A DNA stretch of 64,000 nucleotides from Streptococcus suis S735 (GCF_000294495.1 NC_018526.1:1054001-1118000), one strand, 5' to 3'; shown: positions 17,063 to 25,535, counted from the stretch's first letter. Made by a program: numbers and translations. The notes: generated by a model not told the origin, from the sequence alone.

Positions 17063-17821
17063 TTATTTAAAATACCGACGGATCATGCGAACCTGCATCA
17101 CATTGATATAAATGTGCAAAAACGCCACAACTAGAAATGCCGTAATTTGTCGTTCCTGCAATAGCATGCTAAGTACAAATAGGAATAGATACAAACCTGG
17201 TAACACGATTTGATTCAAAGTGAAGACGATTTGGAAACTCATTTCGTAGTTTGCTTGTTTCTCACCTTCGTCCATCGCCTCAGCAAAATCCTTCATTTCT
17301 TTTACCGTAGCAAAAGCGGATAACTTATAGTCACGAATTTTCTGAGTTAATTTCATGATAAAAATCTGAGAAATGAGAAGAATGACATAGAAAACTACAT
17401 CAAAAATTGACCCGTACATGATCGCCCCGTCTTCGAAGAAGGTAACACCAAATCCTAGAACCAAATTTAACAATGTCAATGATACAGCAACATTGAATGA
17501 AATGGTCGCGTACTCTAGGTTACGATACATTTTCTTATATAGTTCATCAACATGTTCCTCATCCTCATCTGAAATGGAATGATAAAGTTTATAATTTTGA
17601 TTAGCTTTAACACCAAAATATACGGTTCCAGCTAAAATTAAAAATGTAATAATCCTCAAACAAATTAGAAAATTATCTAAATTGAGATAAGAAGGTAGGC
17701 TGAATTTAAAGATTAATATTCCAAAGAAACCGATAAAGCCACCCAAAATTGCTGAAATCAGCATATACGCTGAATATCTCATCCATCTTTGTTTCGTCGA
17801 AATTTGTTTCCCCTGTTTCAT
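17063..17821 (-). CDS. DUF3169-type membrane protein coupled to the XRE regulator
   Basis: The 252-residue protein has about six membrane segments and a charged cytoplasmic loop (SISDEDEEHVDELYKKMYRNLEYA). This fits the DUF3169 family, commonly found beside small XRE regulators in Firmicutes. Its ATG overlaps the stop of the XRE gene (ATGA), so translation is probably coupled. By analogy with other streptococcal regulator and membrane-inhibitor pairs, it may sequester or signal to the regulator; nothing in the sequence proves this. Confidence 0.75.
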   Translation of the reverse strand: MKQGKQISTKQRWMRYSAYMLISAILGGFIGFFGILIFKFSLPSYLNLDNFLICLRIITFLILAGTVYFGVKANQNYKLYHSISDEDEEHVDELYKKMYRNLEYATISFNVAVSLTLLNLVLGFGVTFFEDGAIMYGSIFDVVFYVILLISQIFIMKLTQKIRDYKLSAFATVKEMKDFAEAMDEGEKQANYEMSFQIVFTLNQIVLPGLYLFLFVLSMLLQERQITAFLVVAFLHIYINVMQVRMIRRYFK

Positions 17822-18033
17822 TCTTCTACCTCCACTAATTGAAAGACATTCTCCACATTTTCATTAAAAATTTGTGCAATCCGCATAGCAATGACCACCG
17901 AGGGTGTGTATTCTCCTCGTTCAATCAAGCTAATAGTCTGCCGTGATACTTCTGCCAACTTTGCTAGCTCTGTCTGATTGAGACCATCTCTGGCTCGCAA
18001 TTCCTTGAGCCGATTTTTTAAGACATATTCCAT
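17818..18033 (-). CDS. XRE-family transcriptional regulator (small Cro/CI type)
   Basis: The 71-residue protein is essentially one helix-turn-helix domain (NRLKELRARDGLNQTELAKLAEVSRQTISLIERGEYTPS) with a short acidic tail, as in the YgzD/YozG group. Ribosome site AAAGGAA lies 6-7 bases before the ATG. It is the only DNA-binding protein in the cassette, so it is the best candidate for binding the inverted repeat at 19339-19362 in the cassette promoter, giving autoregulation. Target is inferred. Confidence 0.9.
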   Translation of the reverse strand: MEYVLKNRLKELRARDGLNQTELAKLAEVSRQTISLIERGEYTPSVVIAMRIAQIFNENVENVFQLVEVEE

Positions 18034-18045
18034 AAATTTTCCTTT

Positions 18046-18612
18046 CTAGGCTTGGTAGATAATCAAGCCTGTTTCTGTGTCTTCGACAGCTATATTTCCC
18101 TTGGCAAACTTGACCAATAAGAGATAGGTATAGTAGAAATCACCTGCACAAGAGGCAGCGTGCATGGTTGCCAGCATGAAGTAAAGAGTAATATTCATCA
18201 TCCCAAAACCTGCTACCATAGTCAAGACCAAACTAATCACAACAAAGGGTGCTAGGGAAATCACCAGCATTTGCATCCGATTGTAGAGGGAACCTGGACT
18301 GGTAGCATAGGCCATGCCCGATTTCCATTTAAACCCGTATTTGACAGGATTTTCAGGACAAAAAACCTTGAAGAAGATGCCGTGGATAGCCTCATGCACA
18401 ACTATTAACAGAATATAGAGTGGGATAAGCAACCATACCTCCGACACGGATAGCTCCGAGTATTGCGAACCGTTAGCTATCAACCAACTGACTATCATTC
18501 CAAATACGAAGGCAAATGGAAAGATGAGTACCACAGCAAGAATATTCAATCCCCACACAAATTTCTTATTTTCCATGATATTAACTTCATATAATTTCTT
18601 TTTAGCTTCCAT
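18046..18612 (-). CDS. DUF3267-type membrane zinc protease-like protein
   Basis: The 188-residue protein has four to five membrane helices. An HExxH motif (VVHEAIHGIFF, about residue 93) sits in the second or third helix, followed by KYGFKWKSGMAYATSPGSLYNR. This is the pattern of the DUF3267 family of putative membrane metalloproteases. Together with the two CPBP proteins it gives the cassette three intramembrane-protease-like products. The ATG at 18612 follows AGAGAAGAG; an alternative ATG 12 codons in has no clear ribosome site. Confidence 0.8.
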   Translation of the reverse strand: MEAKKKLYEVNIMENKKFVWGLNILAVVLIFPFAFVFGMIVSWLIANGSQYSELSVSEVWLLIPLYILLIVVHEAIHGIFFKVFCPENPVKYGFKWKSGMAYATSPGSLYNRMQMLVISLAPFVVISLVLTMVAGFGMMNITLYFMLATMHAASCAGDFYYTYLLLVKFAKGNIAVEDTETGLIIYQA

Positions 18613-18814
18613 TTCTCTTCTCTTTAGATTTCATTTTGTAAAATAGCAGAGCTGTCACCAATGTCGCCAGCAATGGAGGAAATAGATAACTTCTCTCAGT
18701 CAAACTCATCTCAAAACCTAACAAAGATAAAACTTTAAACACCAAAATATTTATCAAGAAGAGTACGAAAAATAGTAGGACTACTTTCACTCCGTTTTTA
18801 ACTGTCTTGTTCAT
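18602..18814 (-). CDS. Small two-helix membrane protein, unknown
   Basis: 70 residues (MNKTVKNGVKVVLLFFVLFLINILVFKVL...YLFPPLLATLVTALLFYKMKSKEKRNGS) with two hydrophobic helices and a basic C-terminus. Ribosome site AAAGGAAAAG precedes the ATG. It overlaps both neighbours by 11-17 bases, which argues for coupled translation within one operon. No family recognised. Confidence 0.7.
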   Translation of the reverse strand: MNKTVKNGVKVVLLFFVLFLINILVFKVLSLLGFEMSLTERSYLFPPLLATLVTALLFYKMKSKEKRNGS

Positions 18815-19022
18815 TCTTCTTTTCCTTTTCTCTGCCGAGAGTGGTTTTCAAAATGAATAGGGAACTCACCATCATCAAGAGTGGCACCATATCTATAGGC
18901 TGACCAAATCCAAGAATTTGAACGAAAGCATATATCAAAAATAGAGCAATTATAACTTCCAAACCTCGCACAACACTTGTTCCTGTAATCAAAATTCCTT
19001 TTTTATTGCTACTGGTTTTCAT
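18798..19022 (-). CDS. Small two-helix membrane protein, unknown
   Basis: 74 residues with a basic N-terminus (MKTSSNKKGILITG), two hydrophobic helices (LEVIIALFLIYAFVQILGF and MVPLLMMVSSLFIL) and a highly charged tail (GREKEKKNEQDS). Ribosome site GGTGG lies upstream. Layout is close to the proteins at 18602 and 16835, suggesting a divergent paralogous set, though identity is low by eye. Confidence 0.7.
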   Translation of the reverse strand: MKTSSNKKGILITGTSVVRGLEVIIALFLIYAFVQILGFGQPIDMVPLLMMVSSLFILKTTLGREKEKKNEQDS

Positions 19023-19055
19023 AATTTTCCACCACCTACTACTCGACTAATTTTA

Positions 19056-19256
19056 CTACTTTACCTTTGACTCTTTTCTGCCACCTAGTTTCTTCAAGCT
19101 TCCAGTTGTCACTGCGATGGCACAAATTGCAAGAGTCACATGAGTCTGATCCAACTGCTGCCACTTCATAATGTCAGCTAGTAGGACAAAAACTAGATAG
19201 ATGATCGCGATAAGTTGTACAAAACCTGCCATGTCACTATTGTTTATCTTTTTCAT
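19056..19256 (-). CDS. Small membrane protein, first gene of the cassette
   Basis: 66 residues (MKKINNSDMAGFVQLIAIIYLVFVLLADIMKWQQLDQTHVTLAICAIAVTTGSLKKLGGRKESKVK) with two hydrophobic helices and a basic tail. It is the first gene behind the operator-bearing promoter, with AGGAAC before the ATG. No family recognised. It could be a peptide-like effector or simply another structural membrane protein. Confidence 0.7.
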   Translation of the reverse strand: MKKINNSDMAGFVQLIAIIYLVFVLLADIMKWQQLDQTHVTLAICAIAVTTGSLKKLGGRKESKVK

Positions 19257-19318
19257 ATATAGTTCCTACTTTCTGTTTATTTACCAGATGGATTCGTTTT
19301 CATCTTTATCTCAATATC

Positions 19319-19347
19319 ATTGTAACACTTACTTTTCTTTTTGACAA
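19319..19347 (-). promoter_or_regulatory. Promoter of the membrane-protein cassette
   Basis: Minus-strand TTGTCA (19342-19347) and TACAAT (19319-19324), spacer 17 bases. It lies about 60 bases before the first cassette gene and is overlapped at the -35 end by an inverted-repeat operator. Confidence 0.8.
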
Positions 19348-19405
19348 CTATCATTGTCAAAAAAATAATAATTTTTGTCAAAAAGTTTATGAAGTTCGTC
19401 AAAAT
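19339..19405. promoter_or_regulatory. Operator array: TGTCAAAA repeats at 21-22 base spacing
   Basis: A perfect inverted repeat, TTTTGACA (19339-19346) and TGTCAAAA (19355-19362), covers the -35 box. The right arm is followed by a second TGTCAAAA (19377-19384) and a CGTCAAAA (19398-19405). The spacings of 22 and 21 bases equal two helical turns, so protein bound at all three would lie on one face of the DNA. The XRE regulator of the cassette is the obvious candidate. Confidence 0.65.
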
Positions 19406-19420
19406 GACTAGAATAACATG

Positions 19421-19455
19421 CAAAAAACTCTTCTACCCAATGGATAAAAGAGTTT
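19421..19455 (-). terminator. alaS terminator
   Basis: On the minus strand AAACTCTT and AAGAGTTT pair around a 15-base loop, followed by a run of T. It begins 10 bases after the alaS stop and separates alaS from the cassette promoter. Confidence 0.85.
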
Positions 19456-19464
19456 ATTGAGCGA

Positions 19465-22083
19465 TTATAGATTATCAGCTACGCTGTTCAAGAGGGTTTG
19501 GATTGCAGAGGCATCGCTACCACCTGCCATGGCCATATCTGGCTTACCACCACCACGACCTGCTACGATTGGCGCAAGGACTTTGATGAGGTTACCTGCA
19601 TGAACATCGCTTGACTTGCTTGCCACAAGGACATTGACCTTGTCGCCGATGGCCGCAACCAGCACCAAGACATCTGAGTAGTCTTTCTGCTTCCAGTTGT
19701 CAGCGAAGGTACGGAGGGCACCTGCATCTGAAACTTGGACTTGGCTGGCAATGTAGCGAATGCCGTTAGCATCTTTGACATTTTTGAAGACATCACCAGC
19801 AGCGGCTGCCGCTGCTTTTTCTTTCAGAGCTGCATTTTCTTTTTGTAGGTCACGAACTTGTTGTGCAAGACTTTCAACCTTGTTTGGCACTTCCTTGATT
19901 TGTGGTGACTTGATGGTTGCCGCTACTTCTTTGAGGGCATCTTCTTGGTCACGATAGGCAAGGAAGGCTTCACGACCTGTTACCGCAATGATACGGCGAG
20001 TACCTGAACCGATACCTTCTTCTTTCAAAATCTTGAAGATACCGATTTCAGCGGTGTTGCCAACGTGGGTACCACCACAGAGTTCGACAGAATAGTCACC
20101 AATTGTCACCACACGGACTTCTTTACCGTATTTTTCACCGAAGAGGGCCATAGCACCCATTTCCTTAGCTGTGTCAATATCGGTTTCAACCGTTACAACT
20201 GGAATGGCATTCCAAATTTGCTCATTGACTTCTTCTTCAATACGACGAAGTTCTTCCGCAGTAACTGCCTCAAAGTGCGTAAAGTCAAAGCGGAGGAAGT
20301 CTTGCTCGTTCAAGGAACCAGCCTGTGTTGCATGCTCGCCGATAATATTGTGAAGAGCTGCATGGAGCAAGTGAGTTGCTGTGTGGTTCTTCTCAACACC
20401 CTTACGGCGTTTTGTTTCGATTTCAAGTGTGTAGGTTTGACCAACTGAAATGCTTGCGGACAGCTCAACTGTGTGTAATGGCTGACCATTTGGTGCTTTC
20501 TGCACATCGATGACAGTCGCAACAATGTCTCCAGTAGCATTTTTCACAAAACCATGGTCTGCAACCTGACCACCCATTTCTGCATAGAATGGTGTTTGGT
20601 CAAAGACAAGGAGGGCTTGACCTTCTGAGACTGCTTCTGTACGCGCATTATCAGCCACAATGACAGATAAGCTTGCTTCAAGAGCTGTTTGGCCATAAAC
20701 AAAGGTCGACTCTTCTGTGATAGCAGCCAGGGTTTCATTTTGCATCCCCATTGAACCACCTTTGACAACTGAAGCACGGGCACGGTCTTGTTGCTCTTTC
20801 ATAGCCGCTTCAAAACCAGCAATGTCAAGGGTCATACCACGGTGCTCAGCCAATTCTTCTGTCAATTCTACTTGGAAACCATAGGTATCATAGAGTTTGA
20901 AAATGTCACGACCATCAATCTCAGACTTACCTTCTGCTGCCAATTTATCCATCAATTGCTCAGCAAATTGTGAACCTGTATGGATAGTACGAGCAAATGA
21001 CTCTTCTTCACTCTTAACAATCTTCTCAATGAAGGCACGTTTTTCAAGTACTTCTGGATAGTAACTTTCCATGATATTACCAACTGTCTCCACCAATTTG
21101 TACAAGAATGGCTCTGTAATGCCCAAACGTTGACCATGCATAGAAGCACGACGAAGGAGACGACGAAGGACATAACCACGACCTTCATTTCCAGGAAGGG
21201 CACCGTCACCAATAGCAAAAGAAAGGGCACGGATGTGGTCTGCAATAACCTTGAAGCTCATGTTGTCGCCATCTTGGTCATAGGTCTTACCAGAAATCTT
21301 TTCTACTTCACGAATGATTGGCAAGAAGAGATCCGTTTCAAAGTTGGTCTTAGCCCCTTGGAAAATAGCTGCTAAACGCTCCAAACCTGCGCCCGTATCG
21401 ATGTTTTTGTTTGGCAATTCCTTGTACTCAGAGCGAGGAACAGCTGGGTCTGCGTTGAACTGGGACAATACGATATTCCAAATCTCAATGTAACGGTCAT
21501 TTTCAATATCTTCTTCCAAGAGACGGATACCAATGTTTTCAGGGTCAAAGTCAGTACCACGGTCAAAGAAAATCTCCGTATCTGGACCAGAAGGACCTGC
21601 ACCGATTTCCCAGAAGTTATCTTCAAGCGGAATCAAGTGGCTTGGCTCAACACCAAGGGCAATCCAACGATTGTATGAATCCATATCATCAGGATAGTAA
21701 GTCATGTAGAGCTTGTCTTTTGGAAAAGCAAACCATTCTGGGCTTGTCAAGAGCTCAAAGCCCCATTCAATCGCTTCATCACGGAAATAATCACCAATAG
21801 AGAAGTTACCAAGCATTTCAAACATGGTGTGGTGGCGGGCTGTCTTACCAACGTTCTCGATGTCGTTGGTACGGATTGATTTTTGGGCATTTGTAATCCG
21901 TGGGTTATCTGGAATGACAGAGCCATCAAAGTATTTCTTGAGGGTTGCCACACCAGAGTTGATCCACAAAAGAGTGGGATCGTTTACAGGGACAAGATTT
22001 GCTGAAGGCTCAACAGAGTGACCCTTTGATTTCCAGAAATCCAACCACATTTGACGAATTTGAGCAGAAGATAAATTTTTCAT
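19465..22083 (-). CDS. alaS: Alanyl-tRNA synthetase
   Basis: The 872-residue protein has normal bacterial length. The N-terminal class II catalytic domain starts [18 protein letters not shown] and includes [21 protein letters not shown]. The editing domain carries the zinc-binding HTATHLLH and CGGTHV motifs (about residues 560-670). The C-Ala end contains a coiled coil ([28 protein letters not shown]) and a glycine-rich [14 protein letters not shown] segment. It charges tRNA-Ala in the cytoplasm. No good ribosome site is seen just before the ATG. A T-box leader lies upstream of the preceding gene. Confidence 0.97.
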
Positions 22084-22127
22084 AAACTAAGATACCAAGC
22101 CCGATTAGAAGGCGACTGAAAAATAGG

Positions 22128-22162
22128 AAACTGACAGGAAATCTTGATTTCCTAGGCAGTTT
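22128..22162 (-). terminator. Hairpin between the LURP-one-like gene and alaS
   Basis: AAACTG...CAGTTT encloses a perfect AGGAAATC/GATTTCCT stem, with T-rich sequence on both sides. It lies 45 bases before alaS and could reduce read-through from the T-box transcript or act as a processing site. Confidence 0.5.
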
Positions 22163-22185
22163 ATCTTTTTTCCGAGCCTTCCGAG

Positions 22186-22350
22186 CGGGTTCAATTTAAC
22201 GAAACAGTTAAATTAAACATTTCCTTTCATATAGTAATAATTGAGGGGAAAGTCCGTAGCCCGAGTTCATTTCAGAATAAACTCGATACCCTTTCCTTTC
22301 ATAAGTGATAGTTAGGCGGGTTCAATTTAACGGACCAGTTAAACTGAATG
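22186..22350. repeat. Tandem imperfect repeat unit before alaS
   Basis: CGGGTTCAATTTAAC occurs at 22186 and again at 22317, 131 bases apart. Each copy forms a hairpin with the downstream GTTAAA. Between them the TTTCCTTTCATA motif is also repeated (22222 and 22292 areas), and GAGTTcat...AAACTC forms a further stem. The roughly 280-base gap is thus made of about one and a quarter copies of a hairpin-bearing unit. No gene seen. Confidence 0.5.
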
Positions 22351-22362
22351 ATTATTTCACGA

Positions 22363-22863
22363 TTAAGTCGATGCATCTTCCATCATTTCGATGTAGTCAA
22401 TTGCGACCACTAAGGAAATGACCAAATCTGCACAGGAGTCCTCCAATACAGTAACGGAGTAATGAGAAGTTAAATGAAAGAGTTCTTTGGAGATTTCAGC
22501 TACGAGCATACCATCTGGCCTTTTCAAGCGAAAATCCAAATCCCAGATATTTCCGTCTAGGATTAAACCTAGATTTTCCACAGTATAGCGATCCTTGAAA
22601 AAAGTAAATTCCTTTTGCAAGTAGAAAGAATGTCCCTCTACCATATCAATGGTAAACTGGGGCAGGAAGGTCAAAAACTTCTTAGTAATCTGACAAACTT
22701 CCCCACCTCTGGAATTGGTTACGATAAATCGTTTTGGAATTTCGAGAAAAGATCCCTCCACTTGATAAGCAAGATTCCCAAAACTATCACGAATATCAAA
22801 TTTTTCACCACCAAAGGTAAAGCGCTGTTTCACTTGAAATTGCTTCATGATAACCTCCCCCAA
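22363..22863 (-). CDS. LURP-one-related (tubby-like) protein
   Basis: The 166-residue soluble protein reads as the LURP-one/YxjI fold: MKQFQVKQRFTFGGEKFDIRDSFGNLAYQVEGSFLEIPKRFIVTNSRGGEVCQITKK, then paired beta strands to the end. Its function is not established. The likely start is the ATG five codons into the frame (22848), unless the upstream one is used. It lies between the T-box leader and alaS, so its transcription probably responds to alanyl-tRNA charging. Confidence 0.8.
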   Translation of the reverse strand: MGEVIMKQFQVKQRFTFGGEKFDIRDSFGNLAYQVEGSFLEIPKRFIVTNSRGGEVCQITKKFLTFLPQFTIDMVEGHSFYLQKEFTFFKDRYTVENLGLILDGNIWDLDFRLKRPDGMLVAEISKELFHLTSHYSVTVLEDSCADLVISLVVAIDYIEMMEDAST

Positions 22864-22866
22864 AAA

Positions 22867-23089
22867 AATAACAAGAAATCAAACGAAGGGCGAAAAACCG
22901 CGGTACCACCTTCATTCAATGACTTGTCATTCTCATTTAAGAAACTGTATCCACAAGCAAAAAACTTTTATATATAAGCCACAAACTGTGAATACAGGCT
23001 CTACTATTCAATTGTAATATTAAGTAGCAAAATACTTGGCTTAGATGGCTCGCAACAACCGCCAATTTTCTGAACTAAGGTGTCAAGTA
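22867..23089 (-). promoter_or_regulatory. T-box riboswitch, probably alanine
   Basis: The minus strand carries the T-box core AAGGTGGTACCGCGG (22898-22912), preceded by an AATGAC/GTCATT hairpin and followed by CGCCCTTC and a T-rich run, giving the competing terminator. Upstream, TACTTG/CAAGTA and CTTAG/CTAAG form a Stem I candidate (23033-23089) whose distal loop has GUUG and GAGCC. In its asymmetric internal loop a GCC codon followed by A (23038-23040) is a plausible Ala specifier. alaS two genes downstream fits. Specifier choice is tentative. Confidence 0.8.
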
Positions 23090-23115
23090 CCAATTCTTAA
23101 TAAGTAAATCGTCAA

Positions 23116-24117
23116 TTACTGACCTGATGAACTAGAAGATTCTGTTGTAGAAGAAGAACTTTCAGTCGACGAAGAGCTGCTCTTCGTTGAGGAAGAACTG
23201 CTTTCTTCTGTTGTCACATACTGTGAAAGAAGATTTTGGAAAGCACTGTCTTTAACCTTAACGTTTGCTTTTTGGAGTGCTTCTTTCAGCACAGTAGCAA
23301 CAAATGATGAATCTCTTTGCTTTTGTGCCAAAATAATTTCTTTCAGCTTATCTTTATAATCTTCCCATTTAGCAGATTTTTCTGATTTAGCATCCAATTT
23401 TACAACGTAATAACTCGTTGTATACGTCTTCATATCTACCGAAGAAATCACCGACGCTCCGACTTGACCTGCATCCAAGGCAAATACCGCTTTCTGTACC
23501 TCTGCTGGAACAGTTGTTGAAGTTGAATCGAATTTAACTTCGCCTCCATTGTCTTTTGTAGTAGTATCCGTGGAATTGTCTTTCGCCAATTGAGCAAAAT
23601 CTGCACCTTCAGCTTGTGCAGCAGCTAAAACTTCTTTTGCTTTAGCTTCGTCTGCCAACTTGATGACACGTGCTGTTACTTCAGGTGTATAGGCGTCATA
23701 AGCTGCCTTGTAGTTTTCATCTGTCAATTCTTTCTCAGCAGCTTGTTTTACAGCATACTCAACCAATTTATTGGTACGAATTTGTTCCTTATAGGATTCT
23801 TCTGTCAATCCTGCCGAAGAAAGTGCCGCGTTAAAAGAAGCACCAAGTTGTTCTGCCTTCTTATCATATTCCTTATTTACTTCTTCTGCAGAGACTTTGT
23901 CACCATACTGATTTTCAAATACATTACTGATAACCATTGACAGCAAAACTTGTTGAGCTTGTGAGTTTGTTTTTACTTTCTCATAAAACTCAGACACAGT
24001 AATCGTGTTACCTTTCATCGTAATGATATCTTTATCAGCTGCATTGGAACAAGCAGCGAGTGTTACTGCAGCAAAGAGTGTTACTGCACCTGCGAGAATT
24101 TTTTTAGTTTGTTTCAT
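23116..24117 (-). CDS. prsA: PrsA-type lipoprotein foldase (peptidyl-prolyl isomerase)
   Basis: The protein helps exported proteins fold at the membrane-wall interface. The start at 24117 has AAAGGAGAGAG before it and gives a classic lipoprotein signal, MKQTKKILAGAVTLFAAVTLAAC; the Cys is the lipidation site. A SurA-like N-domain and a parvulin-type domain (about residues 145-245, TARVIKLADEAKAKEVL) follow. The tail is very Ser/Thr-rich (ESSSSSTKSSSSSTESSS). The longest frame adds 15 N-terminal codons that would spoil the signal. Gene order with coiA and pepF is as in pneumococcus. Confidence 0.93.
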   Translation of the reverse strand: MKQTKKILAGAVTLFAAVTLAACSNAADKDIITMKGNTITVSEFYEKVKTNSQAQQVLLSMVISNVFENQYGDKVSAEEVNKEYDKKAEQLGASFNAALSSAGLTEESYKEQIRTNKLVEYAVKQAAEKELTDENYKAAYDAYTPEVTARVIKLADEAKAKEVLAAAQAEGADFAQLAKDNSTDTTTKDNGGEVKFDSTSTTVPAEVQKAVFALDAGQVGASVISSVDMKTYTTSYYVVKLDAKSEKSAKWEDYKDKLKEIILAQKQRDSSFVATVLKEALQKANVKVKDSAFQNLLSQYVTTEESSSSSTKSSSSSTESSSSTTESSSSSGQ

Positions 24118-24177
24118 TAAAGACTCTCTCCTTTTTTCATTAACCCCTTTATTATAACACAAAAGCTTAAAAACTTC

Positions 24178-24897
24178 TTAAATTTCTATATGTTTTAAGT
24201 CAACATTCTCTACATTTTTCCTCAACATAAGGAGACCGTCACTCATGGAAACAAGACTAGCAGTCACATCTGGATTATCCAAAGTCGCATCGAATAAACG
24301 TTGCAATCCCTTATAAATCGTTCGCTGCCCTCTTCTGATATCCTTGATGTCCTTGGCAACATCTCCTCCTTGGAAGATGTCATCCAAAATGATTAAACCA
24401 CCTACTTTGACCTTTTTCAAGACTTCTGGTAAAAATACAATATATTTTGATTTAGCAGAATCCATGAAAATAAAATCATATGTGTTATCTGGTAAAGTAG
24501 GAAGAATATCCATAGCTTCTCCTTCCAGCAATTCAATCTGCTGGCGATAATCATACTTGGCAAAGTTTTCCTTAGCAAATCCAATCATTTCTTCATTTCG
24601 ATCAATCGTCGTAATCTTCGAGTGCGGGCTATTGTCAGCCATCAGTAACGCAGAGAAGCCAATAGCAGTTCCAACTTCTAAAATACGTTTAGGTTGGAGT
24701 GTCTGCATCAGCAAGCGGAAATAAGCTACCGTTTCATGAGGGATAACTGGAATGTTTTCTTGATGAGCAAACTCTTCCAGTTCTTTCAAAAACCCTGTAT
24801 TTTGCGCCTGACGTGTTCGCATAAAATCCACAATTTCTTCCTTGACAACCGGACGGCGCATATTGTGATTTGCGTTTTTACTATATGATTCAACCAT
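24178..24897 (-). CDS. SAM-dependent O-methyltransferase (TrmR-like)
   Basis: The class I methyltransferase has a Rossmann motif, RILEVGTAIGFSALLMA, then KITTIDRNEEMIGFAKENF, YDFIFMDSAKSKYI and GGLIILDDIFQGG. The Firmicute homologue TrmR methylates wobble uridine in tRNA; this role is inferred. I take ATG 24897 (MVESYSKN): a TGATATAAT extended -10 box lies only 7 bases upstream, so the transcript may be leaderless, and no ribosome site is present. A longer frame to 24939 would start upstream of this promoter. Confidence 0.82.
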   Translation of the reverse strand: MVESYSKNANHNMRRPVVKEEIVDFMRTRQAQNTGFLKELEEFAHQENIPVIPHETVAYFRLLMQTLQPKRILEVGTAIGFSALLMADNSPHSKITTIDRNEEMIGFAKENFAKYDYRQQIELLEGEAMDILPTLPDNTYDFIFMDSAKSKYIVFLPEVLKKVKVGGLIILDDIFQGGDVAKDIKDIRRGQRTIYKGLQRLFDATLDNPDVTASLVSMSDGLLMLRKNVENVDLKHIEI

Positions 24898-24902
24898 AGA
24901 AT

Positions 24903-24913
24903 CCATTATATCA
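24903..24913 (-). promoter_or_regulatory. Extended -10 promoter before the methyltransferase
   Basis: TGATATAAT on the minus strand (TATAAT 24905-24910) with seven bases to the ATG. The -35 region is poor, which an extended -10 can tolerate. It predicts a leaderless mRNA starting at or next to the ATG. Confidence 0.55.
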
Positions 24914-24971
24914 TAAGCCGACAAGATTTTCTTCCTCAATACACTAAAAGGTAGGTTTCCCCACCTTTTCT

Positions 24972-25520
24972 CTACATATTTTTGGCGTAATCAATTCGAT
25001 ACCCTAAATTTCCAGCTAGTTCTTGAAGTCGAATAAAAGTCGCCTGCTTACTGAAAAAGAGATAGTAACTATCCGTGTCCATATCTACTGCCCCTAGACA
25101 AAAGTTTTCATCAAGATATTTGTTATCAATGACTCTTGCCCATTCTGAAATAGATGCAATTGGACTTAATCCACCTGAATCCAATTTAAGAGAAATTCCC
25201 GCATTGCGGACCTGCTGAAGGCAATCAAAAAAGTAGATAAAATCTTCAAGATTGTCCTTATAATCACGCACACAAATATAGTTCAAATGCTCTAGTAATT
25301 TTATCAAGATTAACCAAAGATTTTCCTTTTCAGACTCTCCAACACGATCCAAGAAATCATCGAATGACTCTGAATCTAAAATACGTTCCATAAAATTGAG
25401 AATCTCGTGTGGATCACTGGCGAAGACTACTTCTCTAAGTTGGAGAAATAGTTCCCTATCACCATTTGACATTAAATCTGCTAATTCAAAAATATCTTGT
25501 AGTTGTTCTTCTGTTAACAT
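24972..25520 (-). CDS. Conserved hypothetical protein (possibly DUF6630)
   Basis: The 182-residue acidic soluble protein (MLTEEQLQDIFELADLMSNGDRELFLQLREVV...) is mostly helical, with a C-terminal segment, MDTDSYYLFFSKQATFIRLQELAGNLGYRIDYA, recalling DUF6630-type proteins. No catalytic motif is recognised. It lies between the two-TM protein and the methyltransferase, 15 bases after the former, probably in the pepF transcript. Function unknown. Confidence 0.7.
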   Translation of the reverse strand: MLTEEQLQDIFELADLMSNGDRELFLQLREVVFASDPHEILNFMERILDSESFDDFLDRVGESEKENLWLILIKLLEHLNYICVRDYKDNLEDFIYFFDCLQQVRNAGISLKLDSGGLSPIASISEWARVIDNKYLDENFCLGAVDMDTDSYYLFFSKQATFIRLQELAGNLGYRIDYAKNM

Positions 25521-25535
25521 AGTCCCCTCTCTTTA

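Noticed and set aside
19563..22021. Several frames opposite or shifted within alaS
   Set aside because: They are low-complexity shadows of the alaS frame without start signals.
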